From Gracilariopsis chorda (lineage: Eukaryota; Rhodophyta; Florideophyceae; Gracilariales; Gracilariaceae), in NCBI GenBank assembly GCA_003194525.1, contig NBIV01000092.1:62001-126000 (forward strand): DNA of 64,000 nucleotides, in the 5' to 3' direction. Below are positions 42,201-53,006 of this stretch, in pieces. The notes beneath the pieces were generated by a model that was given only the letters and a program-made list of their open reading frames with translations, was not told the DNA's origin and searched no databases. The position numbers and the translations under genes are program-made. The first letter of the stretch is position 1; each line of letters opens with the position of its first letter.

Positions 42201-42948
42201 GTTCACTTCCTCACTTCGCTTCAGGGCAAACAGCGCGCATATTACCCCGCTTCTCATTAGTAGTGATAACTCACTTCACGTTCACCTCTGCGAAAGGGCT
42301 CCTTCCAGCCCGAAGACCTGAATAAGGGTAATGTGTAACCAACGACGTTCATCCAACCTCGCGAACTCCTCAGAGGTGTGTCCGAAATGCAAAAAGAAAC
42401 AAGAGGACAAGGACGCTCGCCGCGCTGCCCAATTATCTAACACACCTTGAGCCGCCTCGGGACGGCAGTCGATGATTGCGAAGAAACACACCTCGACGGG
42501 CACTGCAGACCTTCCGTCGATGGAAGGCGAAATGTTTCAGCGATCGAGTCTGCTTCCGAGAAGTTAAGCCTTAGTATCAGATAGGGCTCCCACAGGGCCC
42601 AACTGAGAGTCGTAATTAGGCATCCGGCGTTCGCAACAGACAACAACTACAACGAGAACATGACGACATGGATTTACGTATGTAGAATGCGATTTAAGTA
42701 CGGTGTGAGGTTTGTTAGGCGGGAGGTCTAGATATTAGGGCGCTCTACGAAACTCTGCAGCGACAGGTCAAGCGAAAGGCAAAGCATGGCCCTTGGAGTG
42801 CAGGAATACTTCCCTTCGCTTGGAGAACATGACAGTTGTGCCCACGGTCGTGGAAAGAACGCAACGCCAATGCTAGAAACGCGTTCTGAAACACTTTTCA
42901 TCCGGGATCATACAAAAACAGGTGAACTTTCTCTTGAAAGGTGCATCT

Positions 42949-43788
42949 TCATTGACCGGTCACTCCAAGCTTATCGGCATGGAAGGCTACCACCATAAAA
43001 GACCGTCCCTTACCCGATCCGGCACCAACATGCACATCATCTAACATTTTTCGAATCTCAGACACAGCGAACTCTTGACGTAAAGGAACGAAATCAGACA
43101 GCGCACGACCAGCACCGCATTGCAAGTCTAGTATGAGAGACACATTCATGTCTCCACGTACATCAACAGTAATAACCCTAGATCCCAAGTAAAGAATGGC
43201 ATCTTTTCCACTAAGTGGGCCTGATAAACGAGAAGACAAGTCTTCAAATGCCATGCGAACATGTTCTAAGAAGATTCTCTTTCCGATTCTGTTCACGTCG
43301 CAGGTGGGAAACAAAAAAGTGTCGTATGCAAGCCATGAATCATCCAAATTCAACTGGTAGTGAACCACGGAGGCGACATCATATGAAAAGTCAAGACGTG
43401 CACGTAGGGAGTGTTTGATGGATGTGGACTCACAACCGAGTGCCTGCAACTTGAGTTTCTCAAGCGTCACCGATTGAATGAATCGAGCTCGCGCAATGTG
43501 GTCGCTGAAAATAGCTAGTGCGAACTCATACGGCGATTGAACAGTGGAAAGAAGTCGGTCAGAATGTGTAGCAAGTGCTTGTTCACAAGAAAGGGTCTCG
43601 GAGCCTTTGAGGTAGCTGACAACAGAATCGGCAGCTATACCAGATGGAACGCTGTTCAACTCGTGCAGTGTGGGGGCTTCTGCGTATTCTGTATCACGAT
43701 GTAATGGTAAGGCATGAGACTGGGCGCGCATGCAAACTGTCAAAAAGAGAACTGTGAAGAACGAGGATGAGAGCGATGGATAGTTCAT
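42949..43788 (-). CDS. Unknown secreted protein
   Basis: 279 residues with an N-terminal signal peptide (SSSFFTVLFLTVCMRAQSHA). The remainder is soluble, with amphipathic segments (ARARFIQSVTLEKLKLQALG; FLEHVRMAFEDLSSRLSG) and three to four cysteines spread along the chain (LSCEQ, LGCEST, FPTCDV, LQCGAG). The segment SGKDAILYLGSRVITVDVRGDMNVSLILDLQ looks like a beta-strand-rich core. I do not recognise a family. A real gene is inferred from the long frame, the signal peptide and coding-like composition. Confidence 0.6.
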   Translation of the reverse strand: MNYPSLSSSFFTVLFLTVCMRAQSHALPLHRDTEYAEAPTLHELNSVPSGIAADSVVSYLKGSETLSCEQALATHSDRLLSTVQSPYEFALAIFSDHIARARFIQSVTLEKLKLQALGCESTSIKHSLRARLDFSYDVASVVHYQLNLDDSWLAYDTFLFPTCDVNRIGKRIFLEHVRMAFEDLSSRLSGPLSGKDAILYLGSRVITVDVRGDMNVSLILDLQCGAGRALSDFVPLRQEFAVSEIRKMLDDVHVGAGSGKGRSFMVVAFHADKLGVTGQ

Positions 43789-44073
43789 GGTTGAGACTCT
43801 GGGGGAAGAGATGACACAGGGCAGAGGGCGAAGGCGTGATCAAGTATTAGAAATGTATGAAGGTAGTAACTGTGGTCAGCTTTACAGGCAAGGTGGGTAG
43901 GTTGCAAGCGCGAGAAAAAGTTTGACGGCGCCGGCGGTGATACGCGGATGCAGCTCGACGGATGTGGCTGGCAGGGAGCGCAGACGGGCACGAACGGGGG
44001 TGCGCGGCACGTAGATGTGCTCCCAAAACGGCATCAAACGTGGTGAGGAAGCAGAAATAAGGATACGAATATA

Positions 44074-45153
44074 TCAGGGTGACGAACGAGGATCATCATC
44101 ATGGGGACGATACGCGAATTGTGTACTGTTTCCATTATCACGAACATCACCGATTCCAGATTGATTCGGACGTTGTGGTTGACGGGATGAAGCCGAGGGG
44201 GTATTGTGAACGGGGTTGGAGTCATTTTGTTGGACGGGCTGTGTGAAAAAGCTTGAAACAAAGGCGGTGGCTATGGATGCAGCTGAGGAAAGTCGCGTTC
44301 GTAACATTGATGAGACATGTGAAGCTGTTTGTTGTTGCTGCTGCTGTTGCTGTTCTTGTTGTTGTTCTCGAACGGATACTAGAAGCGTTGCAGACGGCGA
44401 TAAGGAGAGACTTGATAACGGTGACATATCATCTGCAACGGTGATAAGCGCGTGTGGGGGGGCGGCATGCGTGAATAATAAGTAATTGGCAGGAGTTTGG
44501 ATACGGTTTGCAACGGCTGTTCGCACGTCACGAAACGGGGTTGAAGGCGGCTTTTGCAGGGCGAAAAGCTCTCCCGACGGGAGACGAAAGCGGAGGTTAG
44601 CGTCTTTCACGGGGGCGGATGACGATTGGAGGGACAGCGATGCAGCAGGTAAATCGCGCTTCACCGGCGCGGAAGTGGAGGCAGTGGACGGTGGGGTGGG
44701 CTTTGGCAAGACGCTGTTCGAGGGGGCTTCGGGCGCGGTTGCAGACAAAACGGAGAGCATTTGGTTCGGGGATACATAACCGCTACGATGAAGCAATACA
44801 CGACGTTCACTGAGCGAGCATACAGTTAAAACCGGCGCTGCAAACACTCCCGCAGGAAGGGCGAGTGTATCCAACATGTCGCGCAGACAAGGTTGCAAAG
44901 CATTCGCCCTAGCGAGCACGCAGACGACATGGCGCTCTTGCAAAGCGGTCAACACGGCCGGGTTCGCGAAGAGGAGACGGTGCAAAGCGCTGGTAGCGAC
45001 GCGGGAAAGCAGCCGGTGAGGATGCTCTGCTTCGGGGGCTGAAGGGGGGGAAAGCGTTTGTGCGGACGGGTGCTGGAGGAGAAGAAACAGTTTGTGCGGA
45101 TGGACGGCTTGCTGTAGCGCGGCTTGCACGTCGGTCTGCCATAGCGGCGCCAT
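44074..45153 (-). CDS. UBX-domain protein with thioredoxin-like N terminus, UBXN4-like
   Basis: 359 residues from the ATG at 45153. Residues 1-110 look like a divergent UAS/thioredoxin-like fold (HPHKLFLLLQHP, VVCVLARANA, VLTVCSLSERRV). A UBX-like domain spans about 184-262 (NLRFRLPSGELFALQKP, then LLFTHAAPPHALI); the FPR loop of classical UBX is not evident (FTHAAPP instead). A polyQ tract follows near 265-280, then a weakly hydrophobic segment (SSAASIATAFVSSFFTQPV) and a disordered tail. The order matches UBXN4/erasin-type ER-linked CDC48 adaptors used in ER-associated degradation. The frame is open upstream to 45402 but that region is Thr/His/Arg-rich and low-quality. The assignment is by layout and motif, so moderate. 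Confidence 0.65.
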   Translation of the reverse strand: MAPLWQTDVQAALQQAVHPHKLFLLLQHPSAQTLSPPSAPEAEHPHRLLSRVATSALHRLLFANPAVLTALQERHVVCVLARANALQPCLRDMLDTLALPAGVFAAPVLTVCSLSERRVLLHRSGYVSPNQMLSVLSATAPEAPSNSVLPKPTPPSTASTSAPVKRDLPAASLSLQSSSAPVKDANLRFRLPSGELFALQKPPSTPFRDVRTAVANRIQTPANYLLFTHAAPPHALITVADDMSPLSSLSLSPSATLLVSVREQQQEQQQQQQQQTASHVSSMLRTRLSSAASIATAFVSSFFTQPVQQNDSNPVHNTPSASSRQPQRPNQSGIGDVRDNGNSTQFAYRPHDDDPRSSP

Positions 45154-45464
45154 GGCGAGTCGGGAGTGCGAAACGAAAGTTCGCGCGGAACACAACGCGG
45201 TGCGCAAGGGCGCGGCGCGGTGGCTGTTTGCTGTGAGCGCCAACCGGGCTGAGGGCGCGCGTCGCGGTGGTGGTAATGCTGTACGTGTGGTATGGACTGG
45301 CGTACTGGCGACGTCGCACTCGTGTGCGGTGCATCGGTGCGTCGGCACTCGTGCGGGTGGTGAGGTGTGGTGCGTGCTGTCGGTCGGTGCAAATGGACGC
45401 ATTCGAGACGGTCAGGCGATGAGTAGAGTTTTAATAAGGTAGATAGTAGTCACTGGTAAATCGG
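45154..45464. other. Short GC-rich intergenic region
   Basis: 311 bp between the start of the UBX gene and the end of the unknown gene, both on the minus strand. GC-rich and free of stops in several frames. No separate gene is supported. Confidence 0.3.
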
Positions 45465-46094
45465 TCAGAAGAAGTCTTTTTCGTCAAAGTAGGCGCGTCG
45501 ACGCAGGTAAGCGTCAGCAGTTTCAGGTCGTCCAGGCACGATTTCATCGGGGTCAACAAAAGCGCTAGTATCGAACGGTAAAGGTTGCTGCATACGTCTA
45601 TAGTTAACATCCGGTTCCACAAAACTTTCCACATTTTCTCCGCGTTTGCGCGCTTCTCGACGGAGGAAATGCGCCACAATGGGACGTGCATCTGGAAGTG
45701 GAGGCGGCGAATACACGGGTGTGACTCGGGCGCGGGGTCGTGCTTTTGGAACCGGTATCGGTTTTGAAGGCGGTATCAAAAGCCGGAGAGCGGCGCATAC
45801 GGGTTTATGAATCTCTTCGGGATGCAGCCAGTCGTCTTGGTTCAAGTTGTCGACGTCTTCTTCACGTTCTTCGGGTTCTGTTGTGGGGATTGTAGCCAGT
45901 GTGGGCGCCGAGCACGGGTAGCTCACATGCGCTCGTGGCACGGTTTGCGCGAAGCACAACGGGGCGGGGGGCGAGGGCTGCGAGCTGGCGTGCGTAGGGA
46001 ACGAGCAAGCCGGAGTAGACGCATTGCAGTTCGGAGAGGCGCCATAGGAAAGCTCCATATACGAATTATGTGCAACGAAGGAAGGGCTATCCAT
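45465..46094 (-). CDS. Unknown 209-residue acidic/Pro-rich protein
   Basis: The ATG at 46094 starts MDSPSFVAHNSYMELSYG. Residues 1-85 are Ser/Pro/Ala-rich and disordered. An acidic stretch (EPEEREEDVDNLNQDDWL) follows. A more conserved-looking C-terminal half has RPIVAHFLRREARKRGE and FDTSAFVDPDEIVPGRPE. No domain recognised. Short linear motifs suggest an adaptor or regulatory subunit, but that is a guess. The frame is open upstream to 46388; that portion is basic and implausible as coding. Confidence 0.5.
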   Translation of the reverse strand: MDSPSFVAHNSYMELSYGASPNCNASTPACSFPTHASSQPSPPAPLCFAQTVPRAHVSYPCSAPTLATIPTTEPEEREEDVDNLNQDDWLHPEEIHKPVCAALRLLIPPSKPIPVPKARPRARVTPVYSPPPLPDARPIVAHFLRREARKRGENVESFVEPDVNYRRMQQPLPFDTSAFVDPDEIVPGRPETADAYLRRRAYFDEKDFF

Positions 46095-46473
46095 GACCAC
46101 TTTCAAAAGAGGTACTACAAGAGAACGACGGTGATGACGACGACGATGGACCGCAGCACTGCACGAACGGGAGCGCGGCTGCCTTTGTACGCGCAATGGA
46201 ACGGGTGCGTCGCTGGCGAACGTGTGCTGCACTACGCACAGTATTTTTTTCCTTTTTCTTTTCCCGCGGGTCGCATTGAGCGCGTGCGCGCCACGTCGTG
46301 GAAAAAAAAAACAATCTGGCGCGTCATATCGCGTGTGGACTTGCGTCCGACCGGTTGCTTTCGTGGAGCGTTGATTTCCATGCACCAATCAGGAGCGTTT
46401 CTTTTAGGGTTTGCCACCTGTGCCGACCGTCGCCGTCCCGCCAGTCCATGTGGTCTGTCGGGTGGCATGACTC
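46095..46473. other. Divergent promoter region
   Basis: 379 bp between the unknown minus-strand gene and the GRxDL/HGG repeat gene. It contains a ten-base A run near 46302-46311. No TACCAAGGGTA element was seen here. Confidence 0.3.
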
Positions 46474-49017
46474 ATGCCAACCATGCTGTTAGTTACACCG
46501 CTCAGCAACCTTCTTCTGCCACCGTTTCCACGTCCCATACGTGTCACACCTCGCTTCCTTCTTCGCCTACTCCGCCTCCGACCAATAGTGATGCCGCGCC
46601 GTGTCCAAGTGTCCCAACCGCCGTGCTCGCTCAGCGCTGCCAGCCGTTCACCTCCCCTCATCCGCCGCCCACCCATTCCACAGCACGCAGTCCACGGCGC
46701 CGTCTCGCTCCCGACCACCACGCCCCGTCGCATCCCCATCTCCATCCCTATCTCCATCCGCTCCATCGCCACCATGCATGCCTACGTCCAAGTCGCATCC
46801 CCTCCGCACGCCCTGCTCCAGGCCTCATCCCCGCCGTCCACCTCGCGCAAACCGCGCGGCTACTGGGCCGACAAGCGTAACCTTTCCCGCGAGCTATGCC
46901 AATTCGCCGTGCAAGCCGGTCTGTCTCACGACATGCCCACGGCCGCCCAGCTCCTCGCAGCGGGCCGTGTCGATCTCTGTCGCGCCGTTCAACGCCACGG
47001 TGGCTTCGCTGGCAATGCGCGACGTACAGGTCTTTCCTCTGTTCGTCGTCCACGCATCAATCACCCGCTTTCGTTCATCAAGCAGCAATTACCTCAACTT
47101 ATCCAACAAAACGGTTTGGAGCCACATGTCATGCCTTCCGCTGCTCATTTGCGCTCTTTGGGGCGCTCAGATCTCATTGCCGCCGTAGTCGCTGCTGGCG
47201 GCTTTCTCTCCGTCGCCGCAAAGCTAGGTCTTGTTCCAGCCCGCCTCACCAACCGAAAATCCCTTCAACTCGCACCCCACGAGCGCGTCCATTTGCAACT
47301 CAGCCCACAGGAACAGCCTTCGACATCCGCCAAGAGAAAGCGTCGACAAAAACATTATTGGAACCAATGGCGAAACCTTGAAGCTGAGTTGCATACATTC
47401 TCAGAACTTCATTGCAATGGATACATGCCCATGCAAAGACAACTTCTCGATGCGAATAGGTCCGATTTGTTCAACGCCGTGCGCCTTCATGGCGGTATGG
47501 CAACTGTTGCGCGACGTGCTGCACTTGCACCAGCCCCGTCATATGCATCCAAACGCCCCCACGGGTATTGGTCCGATCCAGCTGTTTTGCACGCGCAATT
47601 ACTTACTTTTACCGCACGGAATGGATACCACGGATTGATGCCCACTCGCCGTCAACTTCGAAAGGCTGGTCGCGCGGATATTGCTTATGCCGTTGAGAAA
47701 CATGGTGGATACTCTTCGATCGCAGCTGATTTGCATTTTGTATGGCATGGCCCATGCAGTTATTGGCGCGTCTTCCGAAACGTTCAGAGGAGATTGATGG
47801 CATATATGAGAAGCCAGCAGCTCCGGGATGTTATGCCATCCGTTCATCGTATGCATAGGGATGGTCGCATTGACCTTGTCCACGGAATTGCTACGCATGG
47901 CGGCATTATGGTAGTTGCGGAGCGCATTGGTCTGCGCGTTGTGTATCCGCGAAGAAAGCCGGAGTACTGGGAAAAACCGGCGAATATACAGAGAGAAGTT
48001 CACAGTATTCTGCGTCTTCAGCCGCTTGAGGCGAGGAAGTTCATGCCTTCTAGTGTGGCACTTGTCCAAATGGGTCGAGCAGACCTCGCTGCAGCTATCC
48101 GGGATCATGGCGGATGGGTTTATTATGCGCAACAACTTGGATTGCGGTTTGCGTTTGAAACTCGCACACAAGGGTTTTGGCAACGCGAAGAGAACGTCGT
48201 CATCGAAATTCGTGATTATATGCAAAAGCGATATGGGTCCTGGGAGCATCCAGGAAAGGAGCCTGAGAAAGAAACAAACAATGGTGACCGAAGCAAGAAT
48301 GCCATGTACATTCCGGCTATTGATATGCTTCAGAGGGACGGTCGATCTGATATTGCGTTTGCCATTGAGAGGTATCATGATGGTATTGAAGAGTTTGCGG
48401 CACGTAATGGATTTCAAGTGGCTGAAGATGTGATGCATACGATGCCAGTTGGAGAGCTGCTGCGCTGGCATCGGTTTGTACCCGCGTTGCGGATGTGGGT
48501 TGCCACTCATGGATCCAACGATATTATGCCTACGAAGCAAGATTTCATTCGAACAGGCCGTCATGATCTGCGGTACGCAACGTATGCTCATGGTGGTACA
48601 CGAACCGTTGCAAAGCGATTGCATCTGTCTTTTATAGAAAAGCCCGTTGATCTGTGGTTGCCGGGATGGCTTGGTCTACAAGCTGCGAAGCTAGGCTATG
48701 TGCTGTCAATCGCAGACGAGAATTTGCCGGAAAGCCGAAGCAAATTAATCTCCCGGTATGAACGTGACTTGGATTCAAGTGTTATTGGGCAGTATCGACG
48801 GATAATGACCACTACGGTGAGGCGAATAGTTCATGATGGATCGGGAGGGGACATTGGAAGACGCAGGGGTCCGAGGGCTAGCCAACGAATTGGTGCTAGG
48901 AAGAATGCCAACTCGGAATCTGATCAAGACAGCTTCTGGCGCATGTCCAAGAAGGAACTAGAGAAGCTACGAGCTCGGTATCGCCACTTGCCGTCTGATG
49001 ATATCATTAGCATATGA
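46474..49017 (+). CDS. Protein of eight GRxDL/HGG helical-repeat-like modules, probably organelle targeted
   Basis: 847 residues, one exon. Residues 1-100 are rich in Arg, Pro, Ser and hydrophobics with no acidic residue, which would suit an organelle presequence; MHAYVQVAS at 46774 is an alternative start. Eight modules of 60-90 residues follow. Each has an aromatic start (GYW or similar), a helix (N-L/V---L---F), MP----L---GR-DL--A(I/V)--HGG and (V/I)A--L-L. Examples: YWADKRNLSRELCQF, MPTRRQLRKAGRADIAYAV and GRADLAAAIRDHGG. The GR-D signature is kept in seven of eight (NRSDLF in one). The C-terminal 90 residues are basic and unmodular. A related protein starts at 62971. The pattern resembles uncharacterised repeat proteins of algae and plants. 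Tandem alpha-helical repeats often bind RNA in organelles, but function here is inference. Confidence 0.75.
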   Translation: MPTMLLVTPLSNLLLPPFPRPIRVTPRFLLRLLRLRPIVMPRRVQVSQPPCSLSAASRSPPLIRRPPIPQHAVHGAVSLPTTTPRRIPISIPISIRSIATMHAYVQVASPPHALLQASSPPSTSRKPRGYWADKRNLSRELCQFAVQAGLSHDMPTAAQLLAAGRVDLCRAVQRHGGFAGNARRTGLSSVRRPRINHPLSFIKQQLPQLIQQNGLEPHVMPSAAHLRSLGRSDLIAAVVAAGGFLSVAAKLGLVPARLTNRKSLQLAPHERVHLQLSPQEQPSTSAKRKRRQKHYWNQWRNLEAELHTFSELHCNGYMPMQRQLLDANRSDLFNAVRLHGGMATVARRAALAPAPSYASKRPHGYWSDPAVLHAQLLTFTARNGYHGLMPTRRQLRKAGRADIAYAVEKHGGYSSIAADLHFVWHGPCSYWRVFRNVQRRLMAYMRSQQLRDVMPSVHRMHRDGRIDLVHGIATHGGIMVVAERIGLRVVYPRRKPEYWEKPANIQREVHSILRLQPLEARKFMPSSVALVQMGRADLAAAIRDHGGWVYYAQQLGLRFAFETRTQGFWQREENVVIEIRDYMQKRYGSWEHPGKEPEKETNNGDRSKNAMYIPAIDMLQRDGRSDIAFAIERYHDGIEEFAARNGFQVAEDVMHTMPVGELLRWHRFVPALRMWVATHGSNDIMPTKQDFIRTGRHDLRYATYAHGGTRTVAKRLHLSFIEKPVDLWLPGWLGLQAAKLGYVLSIADENLPESRSKLISRYERDLDSSVIGQYRRIMTTTVRRIVHDGSGGDIGRRRGPRASQRIGARKNANSESDQDSFWRMSKKELEKLRARYRHLPSDDIISI

Positions 49018-49884
49018 AAGGCGTTCGTACAGTGTGCGCCTCATCAAAACTGCGAACTCGAGATAGCTAAAGAGGCATGACAATGACGGAAGGTTGATTT
49101 GTTGGAGATTGATCTGTATCTGGTTCATAATGACTGCGAACAATATGCGAACAAGTGAAAGAGTTTGGTATTCTGTGATGGATGCTTCGGAAATGATATT
49201 CTTTTCGTGTATAGATGCTCTCCATTGTAGCAATGGATGTTTTGGAAATGACTTTCGTTGCTTTTTTTGTGCTCTTCGTGTACTAACAAGGCTATCGGGT
49301 TTGTTGAGGCGTTTCGTGGAGCTGCAAAGCTCCCCTTTCGTGATTGAAAGACCTTCCAAGCAGTATCTAATGTTAGCATATACGAATGAATGTAGACCCC
49401 GACCTCGCAGCAGGTTCATGAAATTGATCAGAGCCTGTTGCTTGGGATCGATCACGTCACCCTTGCACGTCAATACGCGCGCTACGCTGCTGGCTAACCC
49501 TTACGAAGAACAGGCGCAGCCAATCGAAATTTGCTTTTTAAATTTGAAAATGAATTCATTGCAATCTCCCATCATCTCTTCGTCATGATGTGATCATGCA
49601 TGGCATTGTGATGGCAATAATTCACCTGGATGGCTATGTGCGCCCGGGCGGAACGTATGGCTGCAGTCTCCTCTCACCTTAGATCTCCTCAGGTATAGCA
49701 ATCCTATCCAAAACACTAACCCTTTACCAGATAGTGTTACACGTATGGTTATAAGAAATACACTGCACGGGAGACCTGGACTATACAAGGACGTAAATAA
49801 GCTTCGCGTGCGTTGAAGCTTTCCCAAAGGAAGCAAAGGCAAAGGATAGTACCTGATCTGCTGTTGTTTCTGTTGTCCATTGTG
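49018..49884. other. Intergenic region before the glyoxylate reductase gene
   Basis: 867 bp. Frames on both strands (up to 168 codons, 48967-49473 minus) overlap each other and the preceding gene's end without recognisable content. ACTAACCCTTTACC occurs at about 49717-49731, roughly 160 bp before the downstream ATG. Confidence 0.35.
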
Positions 49885-51197
49885 ATGGCGACCGCATTCT
49901 CTCATTGCTTAACCCAAACTTCGTTTCTGAGCCGCCATCTGCGTCCCTTTTCTACAGATGTAGCTTTCCGCTCACGCTCCGTTTTCGTCAATCGACACAC
50001 GAAATCTGCCCGTTCCCTGATTACTGCGTCAGCCACTCCTCCAACAGTAGGGTTCATAGGGCTAGGAGTGATGGGTCTTCCGATGGCTGCCAATTTGGCA
50101 AAGTCATTTCCCAACCTAGTTGTGTGGAACCGTTCAGACAAGAAGGACGCCCTGGAAGCGGCAGTGCAAAGCGCGGGTTGCAAACCTGTTTATGCTAGCT
50201 CTCCGGCTGAAGTTGTTGCAAACAGCGAAGTTACCTTCTCAATGCTTTCTACGCCCGAGGCAGTCAAAAGCGTGTTTTTTGAACAAGACAATGCCGCGAT
50301 CCATGGAGTTTCGGAAGGAAAGAGCATTGTTGACTGCTCAACTCTACAAATTGAGGATATGGTTCAAACAGATAAAGCGGTTCGAGAAAAGAACGGTGCT
50401 TTTCTCGAAGCTCCAGTTTCAGGGTCGAAAGGCCCAGCAGAACAGGGTCAGCTTATCTTTTTATGTGCAGGTGACGAAAACTTATACAAGAGTGAAACAG
50501 TGCAGACCGGTTTGGATCTCATGGGAAAGCGCTCTTTCTTTCTTGGTCCTGTCGGGAATGGCACAAAGATGAAGGTATGCTCTAGATTCTTCACTTCTTT
50601 GAGATCTTTGTCGGTATACTAACTCTACACTACATTACTGATTGTCTCCTTGAGTAGCTTGTCGTCAACACTTTGATGGCAACCATGCTTGCAGCCCTAG
50701 GAGAAGGGGTCGTGCTGGCCGAGGCACTAGATCTGTCTGTACCGGATTTACTTGAGGTTTTGTAAGTTAAGAACACCACTTACGTCGAGTTCGAGAGATT
50801 GTATAAGATACTAACACAACAATCGTACTTTTGTGAACGTTTCAAAGGTCTTTGGGAGCCATGAACAATCCAATGTACGCTCTGAAGGGTCCAAAGATGA
50901 AGTATGGTGTCAAGGGATATGAAACGAACTTTCCCCTCGAGCATGCACAGAAGGATGTGCGCTTCGCGCAAGCACTTGCGGACGATCATGGCATTAGCAT
51001 GAGTGTTTCAGGCGCTGCCAACGGTATGTATGACTTTTATCTTTCATATCGGCTTCATATGCTGACCACCTATATCATTTTATCGCTCCTGGTAATGATT
51101 AACAGAATGGTACAAGGCTGCAAAAGGTCTCGGGTTAAGCAGGAAAGACTTTGCGGCTGTAATAGAAAGCATTCGAGCCGCATCCGGCAAATCATAA
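49885..51197 (+). CDS. GLYR: Plastid-type glyoxylate/succinic semialdehyde reductase (beta-hydroxyacid dehydrogenase family)
   Basis: Four exons: 49885-50574, 50658-50761, 50848-51023, 51106-51197, giving 353 residues in frame throughout. Introns begin GTATGC, GTAAGT, GTATGT; the first two contain exact TACTAAC. Residues 1-50 are Ser/Arg/Thr-rich with a single acidic residue (a plastid or mitochondrial transit peptide). The NADP Rossmann motif is VGFIGLGVMGLPMAANL (about 55-71). The substrate signature is FLEAPVSGSKGPAEQGQ. The catalytic Lys lies in GNGTKMK, continued by LVVNTLMAT across the first splice. The ending EWYKAAKGLGLSRKDFAAV is typical. The family reduces glyoxylate and succinic semialdehyde, limiting toxic aldehydes in plastids. 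Convergent with the next gene, 71 bp apart. Confidence 0.92.
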
Positions 51198-51268
51198 CGT
51201 GTTTTACAACAAAACAAGAGGCTTATGTTCTTTTCTTCAGCACAAGACAATCGGTCAAGTGAAATCTA

Positions 51269-53006
51269 TCATTCCATAGGTTGCAAAAGTTCTTCCATCT
51301 TGTCCTGAACCTCGCGTAGAAACCTAGAAGATGTTTCTCGCGAGACAGAATCACCTCGCTCTGAGAGCATTCTTTTTGCCGCTGATGTCACTGCATCCGC
51401 CACAGCATCCGGTGAAACTAGTGTCTTAGTCCTCAGCATCAACAACGAGCCTCTTTTTCTCCCGCCGCTCGAGTGCTCTTTAGTGTCTCCAGTTGACAAA
51501 CGATTGCCATGCTTGCTATTTTTGTCCGAGAATATGTCTTCCTCGTTTCGTCTCTGTAGGTCATGAACTATTTCATTCACCATATCTTGCACATCGTCCT
51601 CGGTGAAATCATCTTTCAACTTGTTATCCGGGGTTTGGCTCGGAGAACTTTTCGGTGTTTTTAGAGCTTCCACTACTCTTTTCACTCGGCTCACAAACCC
51701 ATGCCAGTATCTTGCTGTCGTCTTCATTATCCTATCCATTCCACTCCGCTCTTCAACCACAGTTATGTTAAGACTGGCGTTCGAATGCGGTGTCAGGGTA
51801 GAAGAACCCTTTGGAGGTCGATTGGAGTTCTCCGAGTTTTCAGAGATCCGCCCCGAACTTTCACGGTCTGATTGCGCATTCATTTCAGGCTTTAGAATAT
51901 TCAGGTCTCTCTCAGTTCGTTCCTCAGCATTAACGCTGTCGACCTGGTCTCGTGCTTTCGGATGGGAAACTGCTCGTTCTTGTTGAAGGTACTGACCGTG
52001 AATATGGCGTTCTGTATCACTGCTTCCTGCTGTGTTATCAACTGTTTCATCACCCTGACTGTGTCTATTCGTCAGCTCACCTTCTTCGGCAACCCTCCTT
52101 TCTTTGCGCCCAAACCCACGAGCGACGTGCTTCACTCCTCTCGTTTCTCGTGCCCTTGGAACTGCTTCCTGGATTTGGGCGAGAATTGCCTGTCTGGATG
52201 GCACAGTGTTTGCATACTGCAAAGCGTCTCGGTCGTGAGATTCAGTTCCTTTCAAAGGTCCTGTTGTGTAGTCCACATCGTTCAGGGGTGCCCGCGGTAT
52301 GTTCGAGTGTTCAGGAGTTTTTTCGGACGTTAACGCAGCAGCCAGAGCTGGATGGAGGACGGAGAAGATTGACAGACGTTTCGCTTTGTCGGCGTTTTGC
52401 TACCCAATGACGAGGAAGAACATATAGTGGTTGGGTTAGTACTAACTTACAATTCGAAATCAGAGAAGTAGCTTCAAGCAAGCTTACCAGAGCGGCCTTC
52501 ACTTTTCTGTTAATCTGTTCCGGAAGGTCTACCTTGTTACTTTGCACTTTCTTGAAAGGGGAAGCAGCATCGCTGTTCGCACCGTATTCTTTCAATTCGT
52601 TTCCGACAGGGTCCTCGGGATGTTCAGCTCTAGCGTATATTTCGGAACCATGGTCCCTGTTCTGCATGGAAGCGATACGATCCTCCTGGTTCCCTTTTCC
52701 AGTTTTTGTGTCCGGAACGAAGTTTTTGATGTCACTCGCTAACGCCTCCTGTTGTGCATGATGAGTTTTAATGCTCGTCGATTCTGTGTTGGTGTGTTCG
52801 GCAGGATGGGTAGATTCTGTGCGAGATATTGGCTCTGAAGCTTTGTTAATATGCTGCAGGGAGTAGTCCGTGACTTCCTCGGTATTAACATTGGTGTATG
52901 GCTGGTTGGAAACATCGATGGGGACTGCAGAAGAAATAAGGCATATAGAAAAGAGAAGTAAGTGAACAAGAAGCAGCATAGTTCCACTAAGACTTTGCGA
53001 ATGCAT
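51269..53006 (-). CDS. Unknown signal-peptide protein, charged and low complexity
   Basis: Two exons, 53006-52488 and 52399-51269, give 549 residues. The intron (GTAAGC...GGGTAG) is 88 bp and contains TACTAAC at 52435-52441. The phase-0 junction joins VKAAL to QNADKAKRLSIFSVL, which yields continuous coding sequence where the single-frame ORFs end. The signal peptide is at 4-27 (LSGTMLLLVHLLLFSICLISSA). The rest is rich in Glu, Ser, Thr, Asn and Arg and probably disordered, apart from helical segments (ARYWHGFVSRVKRVVEAL; TEDDVQDMVNEIVHDLQRR; AVADAVTSAAKRML). No domain recognised. It may be secreted or lumenal. Confidence 0.65.

Larger units (their letters stand above)
41377..42948. other. 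1.57-kb intergenic region with G-quadruplex motif and retrotransposon relic
   Basis: No intact gene. A four-run G tract lies at 41743-41768 and a decayed RNase H fragment at about 42085-42200. The minus-strand frame 41432-41677 is Lys-rich but featureless. Confidence 0.4.

Noticed and set aside
42320-42540. Possible zinc-knuckle peptide (CPKCKKKQEDKDARRAAQ) of a retroelement
   Set aside because: Short, followed by stops, and not matching the element copies in this window.
44300-44370. CTG/TTG repeat as a possible independent microsatellite locus
   Set aside because: It is the in-frame polyQ tract of the UBX protein and needs no separate explanation.
45092-45442. 116-codon plus-strand frame opposite the UBX gene start
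   Set aside because: High-GC mirror of the minus-strand coding and leader region; no independent evidence.
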